In this document: positions 8,600 to 16,427 of the stretch, piece by piece
Numbering within the stretch: position 1 is the stretch's first letter
Layout: each line of letters starts with the position of its first letter
Source of the DNA: Mycobacteroides chelonae
GTDB lineage: Bacteria > Actinomycetota > Actinomycetes > Mycobacteriales > Mycobacteriaceae
Length of the DNA stretch: 64,000 bases
Assembly: GCF_016767715.1 (NCBI RefSeq)
Contig: NZ_CP050145.1
Coordinates: forward strand, 3,720,001-3,784,000
Reading direction: 5' to 3'
The notes under the pieces: generated by a model
What the model saw: only the letters and a program-made list of their open reading frames with translations
Told to the model about the DNA's origin: nothing
Databases searched by the model: none
Program-made: the position numbers and the translations under genes

Positions 8600-10267
8600 C
8601 TACAGCAGCCGTTGTCGCCCATATGCCGTGAATTGAGCATCGAGTGCGGTTTTGTCATCCGCACTCATCCGCCGATACACCGGCGCGCCCCTTCCCTCCC
8701 AACGGAACACGGATTCATCGGTATGCCAGCGCTGCGCTTGCAGGTCGCGCTTGAGCACCTTGTTGGAGCCCGTCACCGGCAGGTTCGCCGACACCCGCAG
8801 GAAACGTGGAATACCCTTGCTACCCAGGCCTTCCTGCCTCGCGAGGTACTCGGTGAACCCTTCCACATCGAACTCCTCCGGATTAGCCACCTCGATGGAT
8901 GCCATCACCTGATCACCGGAACGCGGATCGGGTACCGCATAGGCACCTGCCGCGATCACCGCCGGGTGGCGCCGCAGCACCCGCTCGATGGTCAGCGCCG
9001 ACGTGTTCTCACCGTCTACCCGGATCCAGTCACCGCGACGACCCGCGAAGTAGATGAACCCGGCTGCATCGAGATAGCCGAGGTCACCGGTCCAGTACCA
9101 CCCGTTACGGATGCGGTCGGCATCCGCGTCGTCGTTCTTGTAGTAGCCCTCGAACCCGCGCCGCCCCTGTTTGTCGACAATCTCACCGACCGCGTCATCG
9201 GCATTGAGCACACGTCCATGCTCATCGAAAACTGCTGCAACACAATCTCGTAGCGTCTCCGGGTCGACGATCACCACGCCCTCATGCACCGGGCGCCCCA
9301 GCGCGCCGGGCGGCGCGTTGGGATCGAGCACGACGGCTCCCCCACCCTCGCTGGATCCATAACCTTCGAACAGCTCCGCACCGAATCGTCGCCGGAACTC
9401 GGCCTGATCCTCCGGCGAGGCCTCGGTGCCGAATCCGCGCACCAGCTGGTTCTCGGCGTCGTCGGGTTGCTCGGCGGTGGCCAACAGATATCCGAGTGCC
9501 TTACCGACGTAGGTGAAGAACGTCGCGCCGAAGTACCGGATGTCGGACAGAAAGCGTGACGCCGAAAAGGTGGGAATCAAACAGACCGTAGCGCCATTGG
9601 CCAGCGCCGGGGCCCACAGCGCCATCAACGCATTCCCGTGGAACAGCGGCATGCAGCAGTAGTCGACATCGCCGCGGTGATGCCCGAATTTGTCGGTGGC
9701 CAGGTGCGCGATCTGCGCCAGGCGACCCTGACTGCATTTCACTGCCTTGGAAGCACCCGTGGTTCCGGACGTGAACAGCAGCAGGAGCAGCGATTGCGCA
9801 CCTACTCCATGGGAAACCGATGCCGCAGTGCGATTCTCGTCGATCTGCGCCAGGTATTCGGGCGTGTCGATCACCAGAAACCGGTCCACCGTCAGACCCA
9901 GCTCGAGATCCCGCAACCGATCGAGATTGCGGGTGTCGGTGACAATCAGCTGACAGTCGGTATGACGAATCTCGGCGGCCATCTCGACAGGCCCTCGGGT
10001 GGGATTGATACCCACGATGGTGGCGCCGGCCAGTGCGGCACCGCCCAGCCAGAAGATGAAGTCGGGAACGTTCTCCAGCAGGATCCCGATGTGGAAGGGC
10101 CCCTCGGCCCGCAGCTTCCGCGCGAGTTCGCCTCGTGCGGCGGACTCACCGATCACCTCATCCCATGTCCAGTCGCGGTCGCGGGTACGGAGCCCTAGAT
10201 GTCTGTCGCCGACACGGTCCAGGAGCATGGCAGCGATATCGGTCCGAGGAGTGGACTCACGAGTCAT
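8600..10267 (-). CDS. AMP-forming acyl-CoA ligase, FadD1/FadD17-like
   Basis: The 555-residue enzyme activates a carboxylic acid to its CoA thioester via an acyl-AMP. Motifs are the P-loop LLLFTSGTTGASKAVK, the YGSSEGGG motif, WYWTGDLGYLDAAG and the C-terminal GSNKVLKRDL with the catalytic Lys. Relatives with this KAVKCS pattern include FadD17 and FadD1. FadD17 is a steroid side-chain ligase in the KstR regulon, which fits the adjacent KshA-like gene. The open frame extends 149 codons further upstream but that part runs antisense into accD5. The ATG at the MTRESTP codons overlaps the upstream small ORF by 11 bases and was preferred. Confidence 0.86.
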   Translation of the reverse strand: MTRESTPRTDIAAMLLDRVGDRHLGLRTRDRDWTWDEVIGESAARGELARKLRAEGPFHIGILLENVPDFIFWLGGAALAGATIVGINPTRGPVEMAAEIRHTDCQLIVTDTRNLDRLRDLELGLTVDRFLVIDTPEYLAQIDENRTAASVSHGVGAQSLLLLLFTSGTTGASKAVKCSQGRLAQIAHLATDKFGHHRGDVDYCCMPLFHGNALMALWAPALANGATVCLIPTFSASRFLSDIRYFGATFFTYVGKALGYLLATAEQPDDAENQLVRGFGTEASPEDQAEFRRRFGAELFEGYGSSEGGGAVVLDPNAPPGALGRPVHEGVVIVDPETLRDCVAAVFDEHGRVLNADDAVGEIVDKQGRRGFEGYYKNDDADADRIRNGWYWTGDLGYLDAAGFIYFAGRRGDWIRVDGENTSALTIERVLRRHPAVIAAGAYAVPDPRSGDQVMASIEVANPEEFDVEGFTEYLARQEGLGSKGIPRFLRVSANLPVTGSNKVLKRDLQAQRWHTDESVFRWEGRGAPVYRRMSADDKTALDAQFTAYGRQRLL

Positions 10268-10493
10268 GGTGCCGCAGCCGGTGCAACAGGAGCTCGTCGG
10301 TGGATCGGGCCAGCCCCTCGCGTTCCAGCCATACCGTGGGCTCGGCGTCCTCGGACCAGCGGACACCCACCGGACACTCGGCCAGTTCCGCCGCCGAACG
10401 CACCGCGACCTCCGCGTCGGCCCCCTCGAGCTGGTCGAAACGGGACACGATCGTGAACACCAGGTCGGCATCCAGTGCGGGCTGTTTGTCCAT
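10257..10493 (-). CDS. Short ORF resembling the N-terminus of a PucR/CdaR-type regulator
   Basis: This 78-residue ORF begins with ATG and overlaps the acyl-CoA ligase start by 11 bases, so it is probably the first gene of a three-gene transcript with the ligase and KshA-like genes. The N-terminal segment LVFTIVSRFDQLEGADAEVA and CPVGVRW resemble, from memory, the opening of mycobacterial PucR-like regulators, which are normally several hundred residues long with a C-terminal helix-turn-helix. No DNA-binding domain is present. It may be a truncated regulator or a small adaptor. I do not assign a function. Confidence 0.5.
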   Translation of the reverse strand: MDKQPALDADLVFTIVSRFDQLEGADAEVAVRSAAELAECPVGVRWSEDAEPTVWLEREGLARSTDELLLHRLRHHDS

Positions 10494-10530
10494 CTCCTTC
10501 TATGTACCGCTATCGGTGAACATCCATTCG

Positions 10531-10551
10531 AGAAAATTTCTGAGAACTCTC
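10531..10551. promoter_or_regulatory. Paired dyads in the divergent accD5 promoter region
   Basis: Two adjoining dyads, AGAAAATTTCT (5-base arms about one central base) and GAGAACTCTC (4-base arms), lie in an AT-rich patch midway between the minus-strand ligase transcript and accD5. A regulator of either unit could bind here. Neither dyad matches the KstR consensus I know (TnnAACnnGTTnnA). This is a candidate only. Confidence 0.35.
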
Positions 10552-10600
10552 TAAGGCCCATGCGCGTTCTCCCGGGTGCAGCGCGATAACATCGGGACCC

Positions 10601-12211
10601 ATGACGACCACCGAGCCCGATATCCACACCACCGCGGGCAAGCTCGCCGATCTGCGTCGGCGCAGCGAGGAGACACTGCATCCGGTCGGCGAGGCCGCCG
10701 TCGACAAGATCCACGCCAAGGGCAAGCTGACCGCCCGTGAGCGCATCTACGCGCTACTGGACGAGGGCTCGTTCGTGGAGTTGGACGCGTTGGCCAAGCA
10801 CCGCAGTTCAAACTTCGGACTGGGCGAGAAGCGCCCGCTCGGCGACGGCGTGGTGACCGGTTTCGGCACCATCGACGGCCGTGACGTGTGCATCTTCAGC
10901 CAGGACGTCTCGGTGTTCGGCGGCAGCCTCGGCGAGGTGTACGGCGAGAAGATCGTCAAGGTGCAGCAGCTGGCCCTCAAGACCGGCCGCCCGCTCATCG
11001 GCATCAACGAGGGTGCCGGCGCCCGCATCCAAGAGGGCGTGGTCTCCCTCGGCCTGTACAGCCAGATCTTCCACAACAACGTCATCGCCTCGGGCGTCAT
11101 CCCGCAGATCTCGCTCATCATGGGCCCGGCCGCCGGTGGTCACGTCTACTCGCCCGCGCTGACGGACTTCATCGTCATGGTCGACCAGACCAGCCAGATG
11201 TTCATCACCGGTCCCGACGTCATCAAAACCGTCACCGGTGAGGACGTCACCATGGAGGAGCTGGGTGGCGCACACACCCACGAGGCCAAGTCCGGCACCA
11301 CGCACTATGTCGCCTCCGGCGAGCAGGACGCCTTCGACTACGTCCGCGACATCCTGAGCTACCTGCCGTCCAACAACGCCTCCGAGCCGCCGCGTTATCC
11401 GGGACCGGAGCCGACCGACGGCGCCATCGAAGATCACCTCACCGACGAGGACATCGAGCTCGACACGCTGATTCCGGACTCCCCGAACCAGCCGTACGAC
11501 ATGCACGAGGTCATCACCCGCATCCTCGACGACGACGAGTTCCTCGAGGTGCAGGCCGGATACGCCCAGAACATCATCGTCGGCTTCGGCCGTGTCGACG
11601 GCCGCAGCGTCGGCATCGTCGCCAACCAGCCCACCCAGTTCGCGGGCTGCTTGGACATCAATGCCTCGGAGAAGGCCGCGCGGTTCATCCGCACCTGCGA
11701 CTGCTTCGGTGTCCCGATCATCACTCTGGTGGATGTGCCCGGCTTCCTGCCCGGCACCGAGCAGGAGTTCAACGGCATCATCCGGCGTGGCGCCAAGCTG
11801 CTGTACGCGTACGGCGAGGCCACCGTTCCGAAGATCACCGTGATCACCCGGAAGGCCTACGGTGGCGCGTACTGCGTCATGGGCTCCAAGGACATGGGCG
11901 CTGACGTCAACGTCGCCTGGCCCACCGCACAGATCGCGGTCATGGGTGCCTCCGGTGCGGTCGGATTCGTGTACCGCTCGCAGCTGGCCGAGGCGTCCAA
12001 GAACGGTGACGATGTGGACGCCCTGCGCCTGCAGTTGCAGGCCGAGTACGAGGACACCCTGGTGAACCCGTACATGGCTGCCGAGCGCGGATACGTCGAC
12101 GCGGTCATCCCGCCATCGCACACTCGCGGCTACATCGCCACCTCGCTGCGCTTGCTCGATCGCAAGATCGTGCGGCTCCCACCGAAGAAGCACGGAAACA
12201 TTCCGCTGTGA
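10601..12211 (+). CDS. accD5: Propionyl/long-chain acyl-CoA carboxylase beta subunit AccD5
   Basis: AccD5 (536 residues) is the carboxyltransferase beta subunit that moves CO2 from biotin on AccA3 to propionyl-CoA or acetyl-CoA. The methylmalonyl- and malonyl-CoA products supply branched lipid and mycolate synthesis. The sequence contains the carboxyltransferase halves with [64 protein letters not shown] and [17 protein letters not shown]. The ATG gives [10 protein letters not shown]. The end overlaps accE5 by four bases (GTGA), and the same accD5-accE5-maf order is found in M. tuberculosis. Confidence 0.97.
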   Translation: MTTTEPDIHTTAGKLADLRRRSEETLHPVGEAAVDKIHAKGKLTARERIYALLDEGSFVELDALAKHRSSNFGLGEKRPLGDGVVTGFGTIDGRDVCIFSQDVSVFGGSLGEVYGEKIVKVQQLALKTGRPLIGINEGAGARIQEGVVSLGLYSQIFHNNVIASGVIPQISLIMGPAAGGHVYSPALTDFIVMVDQTSQMFITGPDVIKTVTGEDVTMEELGGAHTHEAKSGTTHYVASGEQDAFDYVRDILSYLPSNNASEPPRYPGPEPTDGAIEDHLTDEDIELDTLIPDSPNQPYDMHEVITRILDDDEFLEVQAGYAQNIIVGFGRVDGRSVGIVANQPTQFAGCLDINASEKAARFIRTCDCFGVPIITLVDVPGFLPGTEQEFNGIIRRGAKLLYAYGEATVPKITVITRKAYGGAYCVMGSKDMGADVNVAWPTAQIAVMGASGAVGFVYRSQLAEASKNGDDVDALRLQLQAEYEDTLVNPYMAAERGYVDAVIPPSHTRGYIATSLRLLDRKIVRLPPKKHGNIPL

Positions 12212-12510
12212 CGAATGAAGAAGGTGCGTCCGTGACCGACGAGACCAGCGAAACCGTAACCGCTGAAAGCGATTCCGGGAAGGTGAAAGCCGCCGACGTG
12301 CAGGTGCTCAGCGGCAACCCGACAGATGAGGAGATCGCGGCCCTGGTCGCGGCGCTCAGCGCGCTGGCCTCGAAGGCGGAGACCGAGAGCCGCAAGCCCC
12401 GGAACCTCTGGGCCGAGCCGATCGACATGCTGCGCTACAGCCCGCACAGCTGGCAGCGAGTCACCCTGTTCGAGCGCGCGAAGCTGGCGCGCCCGCAGGG
12501 CACGTTCTAG
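12208..12510 (+). CDS. accE5: Acyl-CoA carboxylase epsilon subunit AccE5
   Basis: This 100-residue protein has a low-complexity acidic N-terminal half, then the epsilon-subunit core [20 protein letters not shown] and a C-terminal WxxP-like tail with KPRNLW and [10 protein letters not shown]. Epsilon subunits stabilise the AccA3-AccD5 complex and stimulate its activity. The GTG start overlaps the accD5 stop (GTGA), which gives translational coupling and 1:1 synthesis. A second GTG eight codons later is a possible alternative start. Confidence 0.9.
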   Translation: MTNEEGASVTDETSETVTAESDSGKVKAADVQVLSGNPTDEEIAALVAALSALASKAETESRKPRNLWAEPIDMLRYSPHSWQRVTLFERAKLARPQGTF

Positions 12511-12528
12511 ACGGCCGTCACCGGCCCC

Positions 12529-14226
12529 GTGAGCGCATTTGTCCTGGCCTCGGCCTCTCCCGCGCGCGAACGGATCCTGGAGCAGGCCGGCCTGAACCCG
12601 GTCGTCATCGTCTCGCATGTCGACGAGCATCTCGTCATGGCCACCCAACCCTCGGGTACCGCCCCGGAGCGAGCCGTGGAAGTGCTGGCCTGCGCCAAGG
12701 CCTTTGACGTCGCAACGACCCTGGCCGGCGAGGTGGCCGCCGACGCGGTAGTGCTGGGCTGCGATTCGATGCTCCTGCTCGACGGCATGTTGCAGGGCAA
12801 GCCGGGCACCGTGGAGGAAGCGCGCCGCCGCTGGGGGCTGATGGCCGGGCGGTCCGCTCAGCTGCTGACCGGGCACTGCCTGGTGCGGGTCGTCGAGGGC
12901 AAGCCTGTCGCACGTGTCAGTAAAACACGCTCGACCACAGTGCGTTTCGGAAACCCATCGGCAGCAGATCTCGAGGCCTATCTGGCTACCGGCGAGCCCC
13001 TGCAGGTGGCGGGCGCCTTCACGCTCGACGGCCTGGGCAGCTGGTTCGTCGAAGGCATCGACGGCGATCCCTCGAATGTGATCGGCGTCAGCGTGCCGCT
13101 GCTGGGCCAACTGCTGAATAGGCTCGGGGTGCCCGCCTCCTCACTGTGGATCCGCCACGAAAAGCATCTGCCGCCAAAGCCATTCCATCCGGATACTCCT
13201 ACCCCGGCCCCACTGCCGCCCCGCATGGTGCCGTTGCTGGACTCACTCGTCATGCTCGGGCCGACTCAACAGCAGGAATTCAAGGATGCCCAGGGCAACC
13301 CGATTCCGCACATGCCATCGGTCAACGCCAGCTTTCAGACCGCCTGTCGAGACGATTCCTTCGACCTCGGTGTGCACACCAACCGCGGCGCCTGCCTGTG
13401 GACGGGCGACTACCTGAACACCGGTGACGGCATTCAGCTCATTCCCGTCGACCCTGCCAGCCCCTCGGTGGCACTCGGGGGACGTTCCAAACCGCTTGCG
13501 CTGCCATCGGATGCACAGGACGGTGCCCGGCTCCTGCCCACCGGATCTGCGGAGCTGGCGCAGCGTTCGCTGTTGTTCGCCTCGTGCATTCCGTCGCCGG
13601 GATGCAGCACCTTCGTCTCGGCGGACACCACCGTCTACGACGTGAGCGAGCCGGGCAAACCGTCCTACCAGCCGATCGGTGTCATGGCCGGGATCTCGCA
13701 GCCGAGTGGGGTTTCGGCGCCTGGTCGCCGAATGCTGGTGGCGGGAAACATCGGAACCGGGCCCTGGGCGCCGCGGTGTGCGTGGCTCACACCTCCGATC
13801 GACGATCCGGCTTTCCTGGACTCGTCGGCGTGGGAGAAGATTGGCCAGATCCGTGGTGGCGGAGACCGCGAGAATCAGTTATTCGCCCTACCCGCAGGTG
13901 GTTTCGGCCTGCTCGATTCCAACGGTTCCGGCGACGCGCACATCGGACTCAAGCTGTTTCGCACTCCTCAGGAGTTGGTCAGCGAGCCCATGACGGTGCT
14001 GATCCGCAACGATCCGTCCGATCCACGACCGGATGATCCGTTCATCTCCCGTGATCCACACAAGCTGCTGCAGCCGTATGGGCCCCAGGTCGTCAGCATC
14101 ACCATGAACGCGGATGGCACTCAGACGCTGTACTTCCTGGTGAGCCAATGGGTTACCGATCCCACTCGGGCCTACCGAACAATCCTGTACTCCATCGTGT
14201 TGTCGCCCCAGTACCTGAGCATCTAG
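12529..14226 (+). CDS. maf: Maf-type nucleotide pyrophosphatase fused to a large C-terminal domain of unknown function
   Basis: Residues 1 to about 207 form a complete Maf domain, a house-cleaning nucleoside triphosphate pyrophosphatase: LASASPARERIL, HVDEHL, GCDSMLLLDG, GKPGTVEEAR, VAGAFTLDGLGSWFVEGIDGDPSNVIG (the last read in overlapping segments). A Pro-rich linker (about 212-232) then leads without a stop into about 330 further residues that are not part of Maf. That part has six or so Cys, a repetitive beta-like pattern and an end YFLVSQW followed by YRTILYSIVL. The ending is reminiscent of DUF4185-like five-bladed propellers, which is weak inference. Rv3282 is Maf alone (about 222 residues). 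The stop shares CTAG with the convergent TetR gene. Confidence 0.85.
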   Translation: MSAFVLASASPARERILEQAGLNPVVIVSHVDEHLVMATQPSGTAPERAVEVLACAKAFDVATTLAGEVAADAVVLGCDSMLLLDGMLQGKPGTVEEARRRWGLMAGRSAQLLTGHCLVRVVEGKPVARVSKTRSTTVRFGNPSAADLEAYLATGEPLQVAGAFTLDGLGSWFVEGIDGDPSNVIGVSVPLLGQLLNRLGVPASSLWIRHEKHLPPKPFHPDTPTPAPLPPRMVPLLDSLVMLGPTQQQEFKDAQGNPIPHMPSVNASFQTACRDDSFDLGVHTNRGACLWTGDYLNTGDGIQLIPVDPASPSVALGGRSKPLALPSDAQDGARLLPTGSAELAQRSLLFASCIPSPGCSTFVSADTTVYDVSEPGKPSYQPIGVMAGISQPSGVSAPGRRMLVAGNIGTGPWAPRCAWLTPPIDDPAFLDSSAWEKIGQIRGGGDRENQLFALPAGGFGLLDSNGSGDAHIGLKLFRTPQELVSEPMTVLIRNDPSDPRPDDPFISRDPHKLLQPYGPQVVSITMNADGTQTLYFLVSQWVTDPTRAYRTILYSIVLSPQYLSI

Positions 14227-14888
14227 CCCTGCTGCCCGAACAGGTCGGGACGCTCGGCGGCCTGACGCCAGTCCTCCGGCGTGCCCACGAGCGCCACCGC
14301 CGCCCGCAGCATCGCGGCGCGCGCCTCCCGGCGATCGCTGCCGGGCGTCGACAAGTAGCGGTAACTGCCCGCCTGCAGGGTTCCGAACAGCATTCGGAAG
14401 GCCTCTGAAGATGGTGCAGGGCGACCGGATTCGATGATCCGGCCACGAAGCATCTCGACCATTACCTCCTCGTTCTCCTGGCGCAATCGATGTGCGGAGG
14501 AAGCAGGATCGTGGGCCTCGATGTGGAACACCCGCGCCGCATCGCCCATCTCCTCGGTGGTATCGAGGTAAACGTCCACCGCCGCGACGATTTGGGTGAT
14601 CGGATCGGCCGGCTCCGCGATCACCGCGTAGAGCCTTCCGTTGAGCTGCGACTGGGTGTGGTTGACCAATGCGGTGATGACATCGTCGGTTCCGTCGAAG
14701 AACACATAGAACGTCGGCCGGGACAGGTGGGCCTTCGTGACGATGCGCGCCACGGTGGTGCCGCGCTGCCCGTGCTTGGCGTACACGGCACCGGCAGCGG
14801 CAAGGATGCGTGCGCGCATCTGCTCGTGCTGCTCGGGCGTGCGCGCGGGGCGCCCCCGGGACCGGCCCGATGGGGTATTGACAGCCAT
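14223..14888 (-). CDS. TetR family transcriptional regulator
   Basis: The 221-residue regulator has a basic N-terminal arm (GRSRGRPARTPEQHEQ) and a TetR helix-turn-helix at about residues 25-70, with AAGAVYAKHGQRGTTVARIV and LSRPTFYVFFDGTDD. An alpha-helical ligand domain follows. It is divergent from the dienelactone hydrolase gene with only 74 bases between starts, and an imperfect dyad lies there. Repression of that hydrolase and of itself is the simplest reading. The ligand is unknown. The 3' end overlaps the convergent Maf-fusion gene by four bases. Confidence 0.9.
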   Translation of the reverse strand: MAVNTPSGRSRGRPARTPEQHEQMRARILAAAGAVYAKHGQRGTTVARIVTKAHLSRPTFYVFFDGTDDVITALVNHTQSQLNGRLYAVIAEPADPITQIVAAVDVYLDTTEEMGDAARVFHIEAHDPASSAHRLRQENEEVMVEMLRGRIIESGRPAPSSEAFRMLFGTLQAGSYRYLSTPGSDRREARAAMLRAAVALVGTPEDWRQAAERPDLFGQQG

Positions 14889-14917
14889 CAGCGCTGGAGC
14901 CTACCTTTCCAATTAGC

Positions 14918-14933
14918 TTAACATCACTGTAAA
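14918..14933. promoter_or_regulatory. Candidate TetR operator (TTAACA-N4-TGTAAA)
   Basis: A dyad with arms TTAACA and TGTAAA (5 of 6 pairs matching) and a four-base centre lies in the short spacer between the divergent TetR and dienelactone hydrolase genes. Placement and AT-richness fit an autoregulatory TetR operator. It is inferred from position and symmetry only. Confidence 0.45.
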
Positions 14934-14940
14934 CAATATT

Positions 14941-14954
14941 TGTGATCGATCACA
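14941..14954. promoter_or_regulatory. Perfect 14-bp palindrome TGTGATCGATCACA before the hydrolase start
   Basis: A perfect palindrome abuts the AGGAG ribosome binding site of the dienelactone hydrolase gene. Its half-sites TGTGA/TCACA are those of CRP-type sites, but the spacing is 4 rather than 6 bases, so CRP binding is doubtful. It could be a second operator, or bind the neighbouring TetR protein. It also contains the GTG used by the longer alternative reading of the hydrolase gene. Confidence 0.45.
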
Positions 14955-14962
14955 GGAGCGCT

Positions 14963-15673
14963 ATGGCGGACATCAGTTTCCCCACAAAAAGTGGTGAAGT
15001 CACAGGCATCTTGGAGAAGCCTGCGGGCGACGGGCCGTGGCCCTCGATCGTGGTGCTGCACGACATCAACGGGTCCACTCCCGACTTGCGTCGCATCACC
15101 AAGAACGTGGCGGCCAACGGCTATGTGGCCCTGGCGCCCGACCTGTACTCCCGTGGACGAATCCGGTGCATCAGCCGAGTCATGACCAATCTCATCACCC
15201 GCCGGGGTCGTGCCATCGACGAGATCCTGGCCGCGCGCGATCACCTGTTGTCGCTGCCCTACACCACGGGCGGGGTCGGTGTCGCCGGTTTCTGCATGGG
15301 CGGTGGATTCGTACTTATCACTTCCACCAAGGGGTTTGATGCGGCCGCACCTTTCTACGGTGCAATGCCCGGCCCCTACGGCGACCATTTCGAGGGAGCG
15401 TGCCCCGTCGTCGCGAGCCTGGCCACTCGGGACCCCTTCGTGATTCGGGGCGAGCCCCGGTTGCGCAAGGCACTGGACGCCCACGGCATCGAACACGACA
15501 TCAAGAAGTACGACGCGGGGCACAGTTTCGCCAACCAGCTGCCGATGCAACCACTGATGCGGATCGCCGGATTCGGGTACTCCCCCGAGGCGGAGGCCGA
15601 CGCCTGGGAACGGGTCTACGCCTTTTTCGCTCAGCACCTTCACGACGACGACAGGCTGCAGGAGGCCCAATGA
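14963..15673 (+). CDS. Dienelactone hydrolase family protein
   Basis: The alpha/beta-hydrolase of 236 residues carries the dienelactone hydrolase nucleophile elbow GFCMGGG (Cys near residue 111), an acid in ATRDPF and a His in DAGHSF. These make a Cys-His-Asp triad, as in enzymes that open dienelactones or related lactones and esters. The ATG preceded by AGGAG four bases away was preferred over a GTG seven codons upstream inside a palindrome. Its end overlaps the methyltransferase start (ATGA). The divergent TetR gene probably controls both. The substrate is unknown. Confidence 0.85.
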   Translation: MADISFPTKSGEVTGILEKPAGDGPWPSIVVLHDINGSTPDLRRITKNVAANGYVALAPDLYSRGRIRCISRVMTNLITRRGRAIDEILAARDHLLSLPYTTGGVGVAGFCMGGGFVLITSTKGFDAAAPFYGAMPGPYGDHFEGACPVVASLATRDPFVIRGEPRLRKALDAHGIEHDIKKYDAGHSFANQLPMQPLMRIAGFGYSPEAEADAWERVYAFFAQHLHDDDRLQEAQ

Positions 15674-16422
15674 CAACCCCGACCGCATTGGATCGCCTCG
15701 GCGAGCTCGTCTGGTCCGACGCACTCGACGCGGGTGCGCATTCGTCGGCCGGCTACCTGGATCTGCTTCCGCCGCCCTCTGATCAGCCTCAGCGCGTCGC
15801 CCAGCGCGCCATGAACAATCCCCTGGTGGCCGCGGTCTATCAAGGGCCGTGGCGCTGGGGCCAGACCGTGCTCTACACCGGCATCACGCCGTCGGCAGAA
15901 CGGCGCCGTGCGGCACGGGCCCTGCGACTCGACGCGGCCCATACACTGCTCGATGTCGCCTGCGGGCCAGGAAACTTCACCAAATACCTGGGCGGCCAGT
16001 TATCCGCCGACGGTCTGGCAGTCGGGCTCGATTTCTCCGAGCCCATGCTGCGGCGCGCGGTCCGGACCAACATCGCGAACGGGGTTGGATACCTGCGTGC
16101 GGATGCCCGCACCCTGCCGTTCGACGACGGAAGCTTTGATGCGGTGTGCTGTTTCGCCGCGCTGTATCTGGTACCCGAGCCCTTCAAGGTTCTCGATGAG
16201 ATGCTCCGGGTGCTCAGGCCGGGCGGCCGGATCGCGGTGATGACCAGCTGCACCCGCGGCCCCAGGCTCGTTCGGTCGCTCTCCGTGAAAATGGCGGCAC
16301 GCAACGGTTTACACGGCTTCGACCGCGATGACATCACCTCGGTGCTGTGGAACTCGGGATTTCACGACATTGAGCAAGAGGTGCGGGGACTCTCACAGTT
16401 CGTGAGTGCGACAAAGAGTTAG
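15670..16422 (+). CDS. Class I SAM-dependent methyltransferase
   Basis: The 250-residue protein has the SAM-binding motif LLDVACGPGNF (glycine-rich loop at about 95-101), the acidic strand end GLDFSEPML, motif II around PFDDGSFDAVCCF, and VLRPGGRIAVMT. These fit a UbiE/methyltransferase-11 fold acting on a small molecule or lipid. The open frame extends 90 codons upstream inside the hydrolase gene. The ATG that overlaps the hydrolase stop gives the expected length and coupling. The methyl acceptor is unknown. Confidence 0.87.
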   Translation: MTTPTALDRLGELVWSDALDAGAHSSAGYLDLLPPPSDQPQRVAQRAMNNPLVAAVYQGPWRWGQTVLYTGITPSAERRRAARALRLDAAHTLLDVACGPGNFTKYLGGQLSADGLAVGLDFSEPMLRRAVRTNIANGVGYLRADARTLPFDDGSFDAVCCFAALYLVPEPFKVLDEMLRVLRPGGRIAVMTSCTRGPRLVRSLSVKMAARNGLHGFDRDDITSVLWNSGFHDIEQEVRGLSQFVSATKS

Positions 16423-16427
16423 ACGAG

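Noticed and set aside
10268..10714. 149-codon N-terminal extension of the FadD1/17-like ligase
   Set aside because: It has no ligase homology, overlaps the small upstream ORF in another frame and runs antisense into accD5.
10808..12193. 461-codon open frame on the minus strand across accD5
   Set aside because: It is antisense to a clearly conserved carboxyltransferase gene. The open frame arises from GC-rich codon bias, and the protein is low-complexity (many His, Asp, Val, Gly) with no family motif.
12130..13110. 326-codon minus-strand frame over accE5 and maf
   Set aside because: Antisense to two conserved genes; the composition is typical of a shadow frame.
14941..14954. CRP site upstream of the dienelactone hydrolase gene
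   Set aside because: The half-sites match but the spacing is 4 bases, not the 6 needed for CRP; kept only as an unassigned palindrome.
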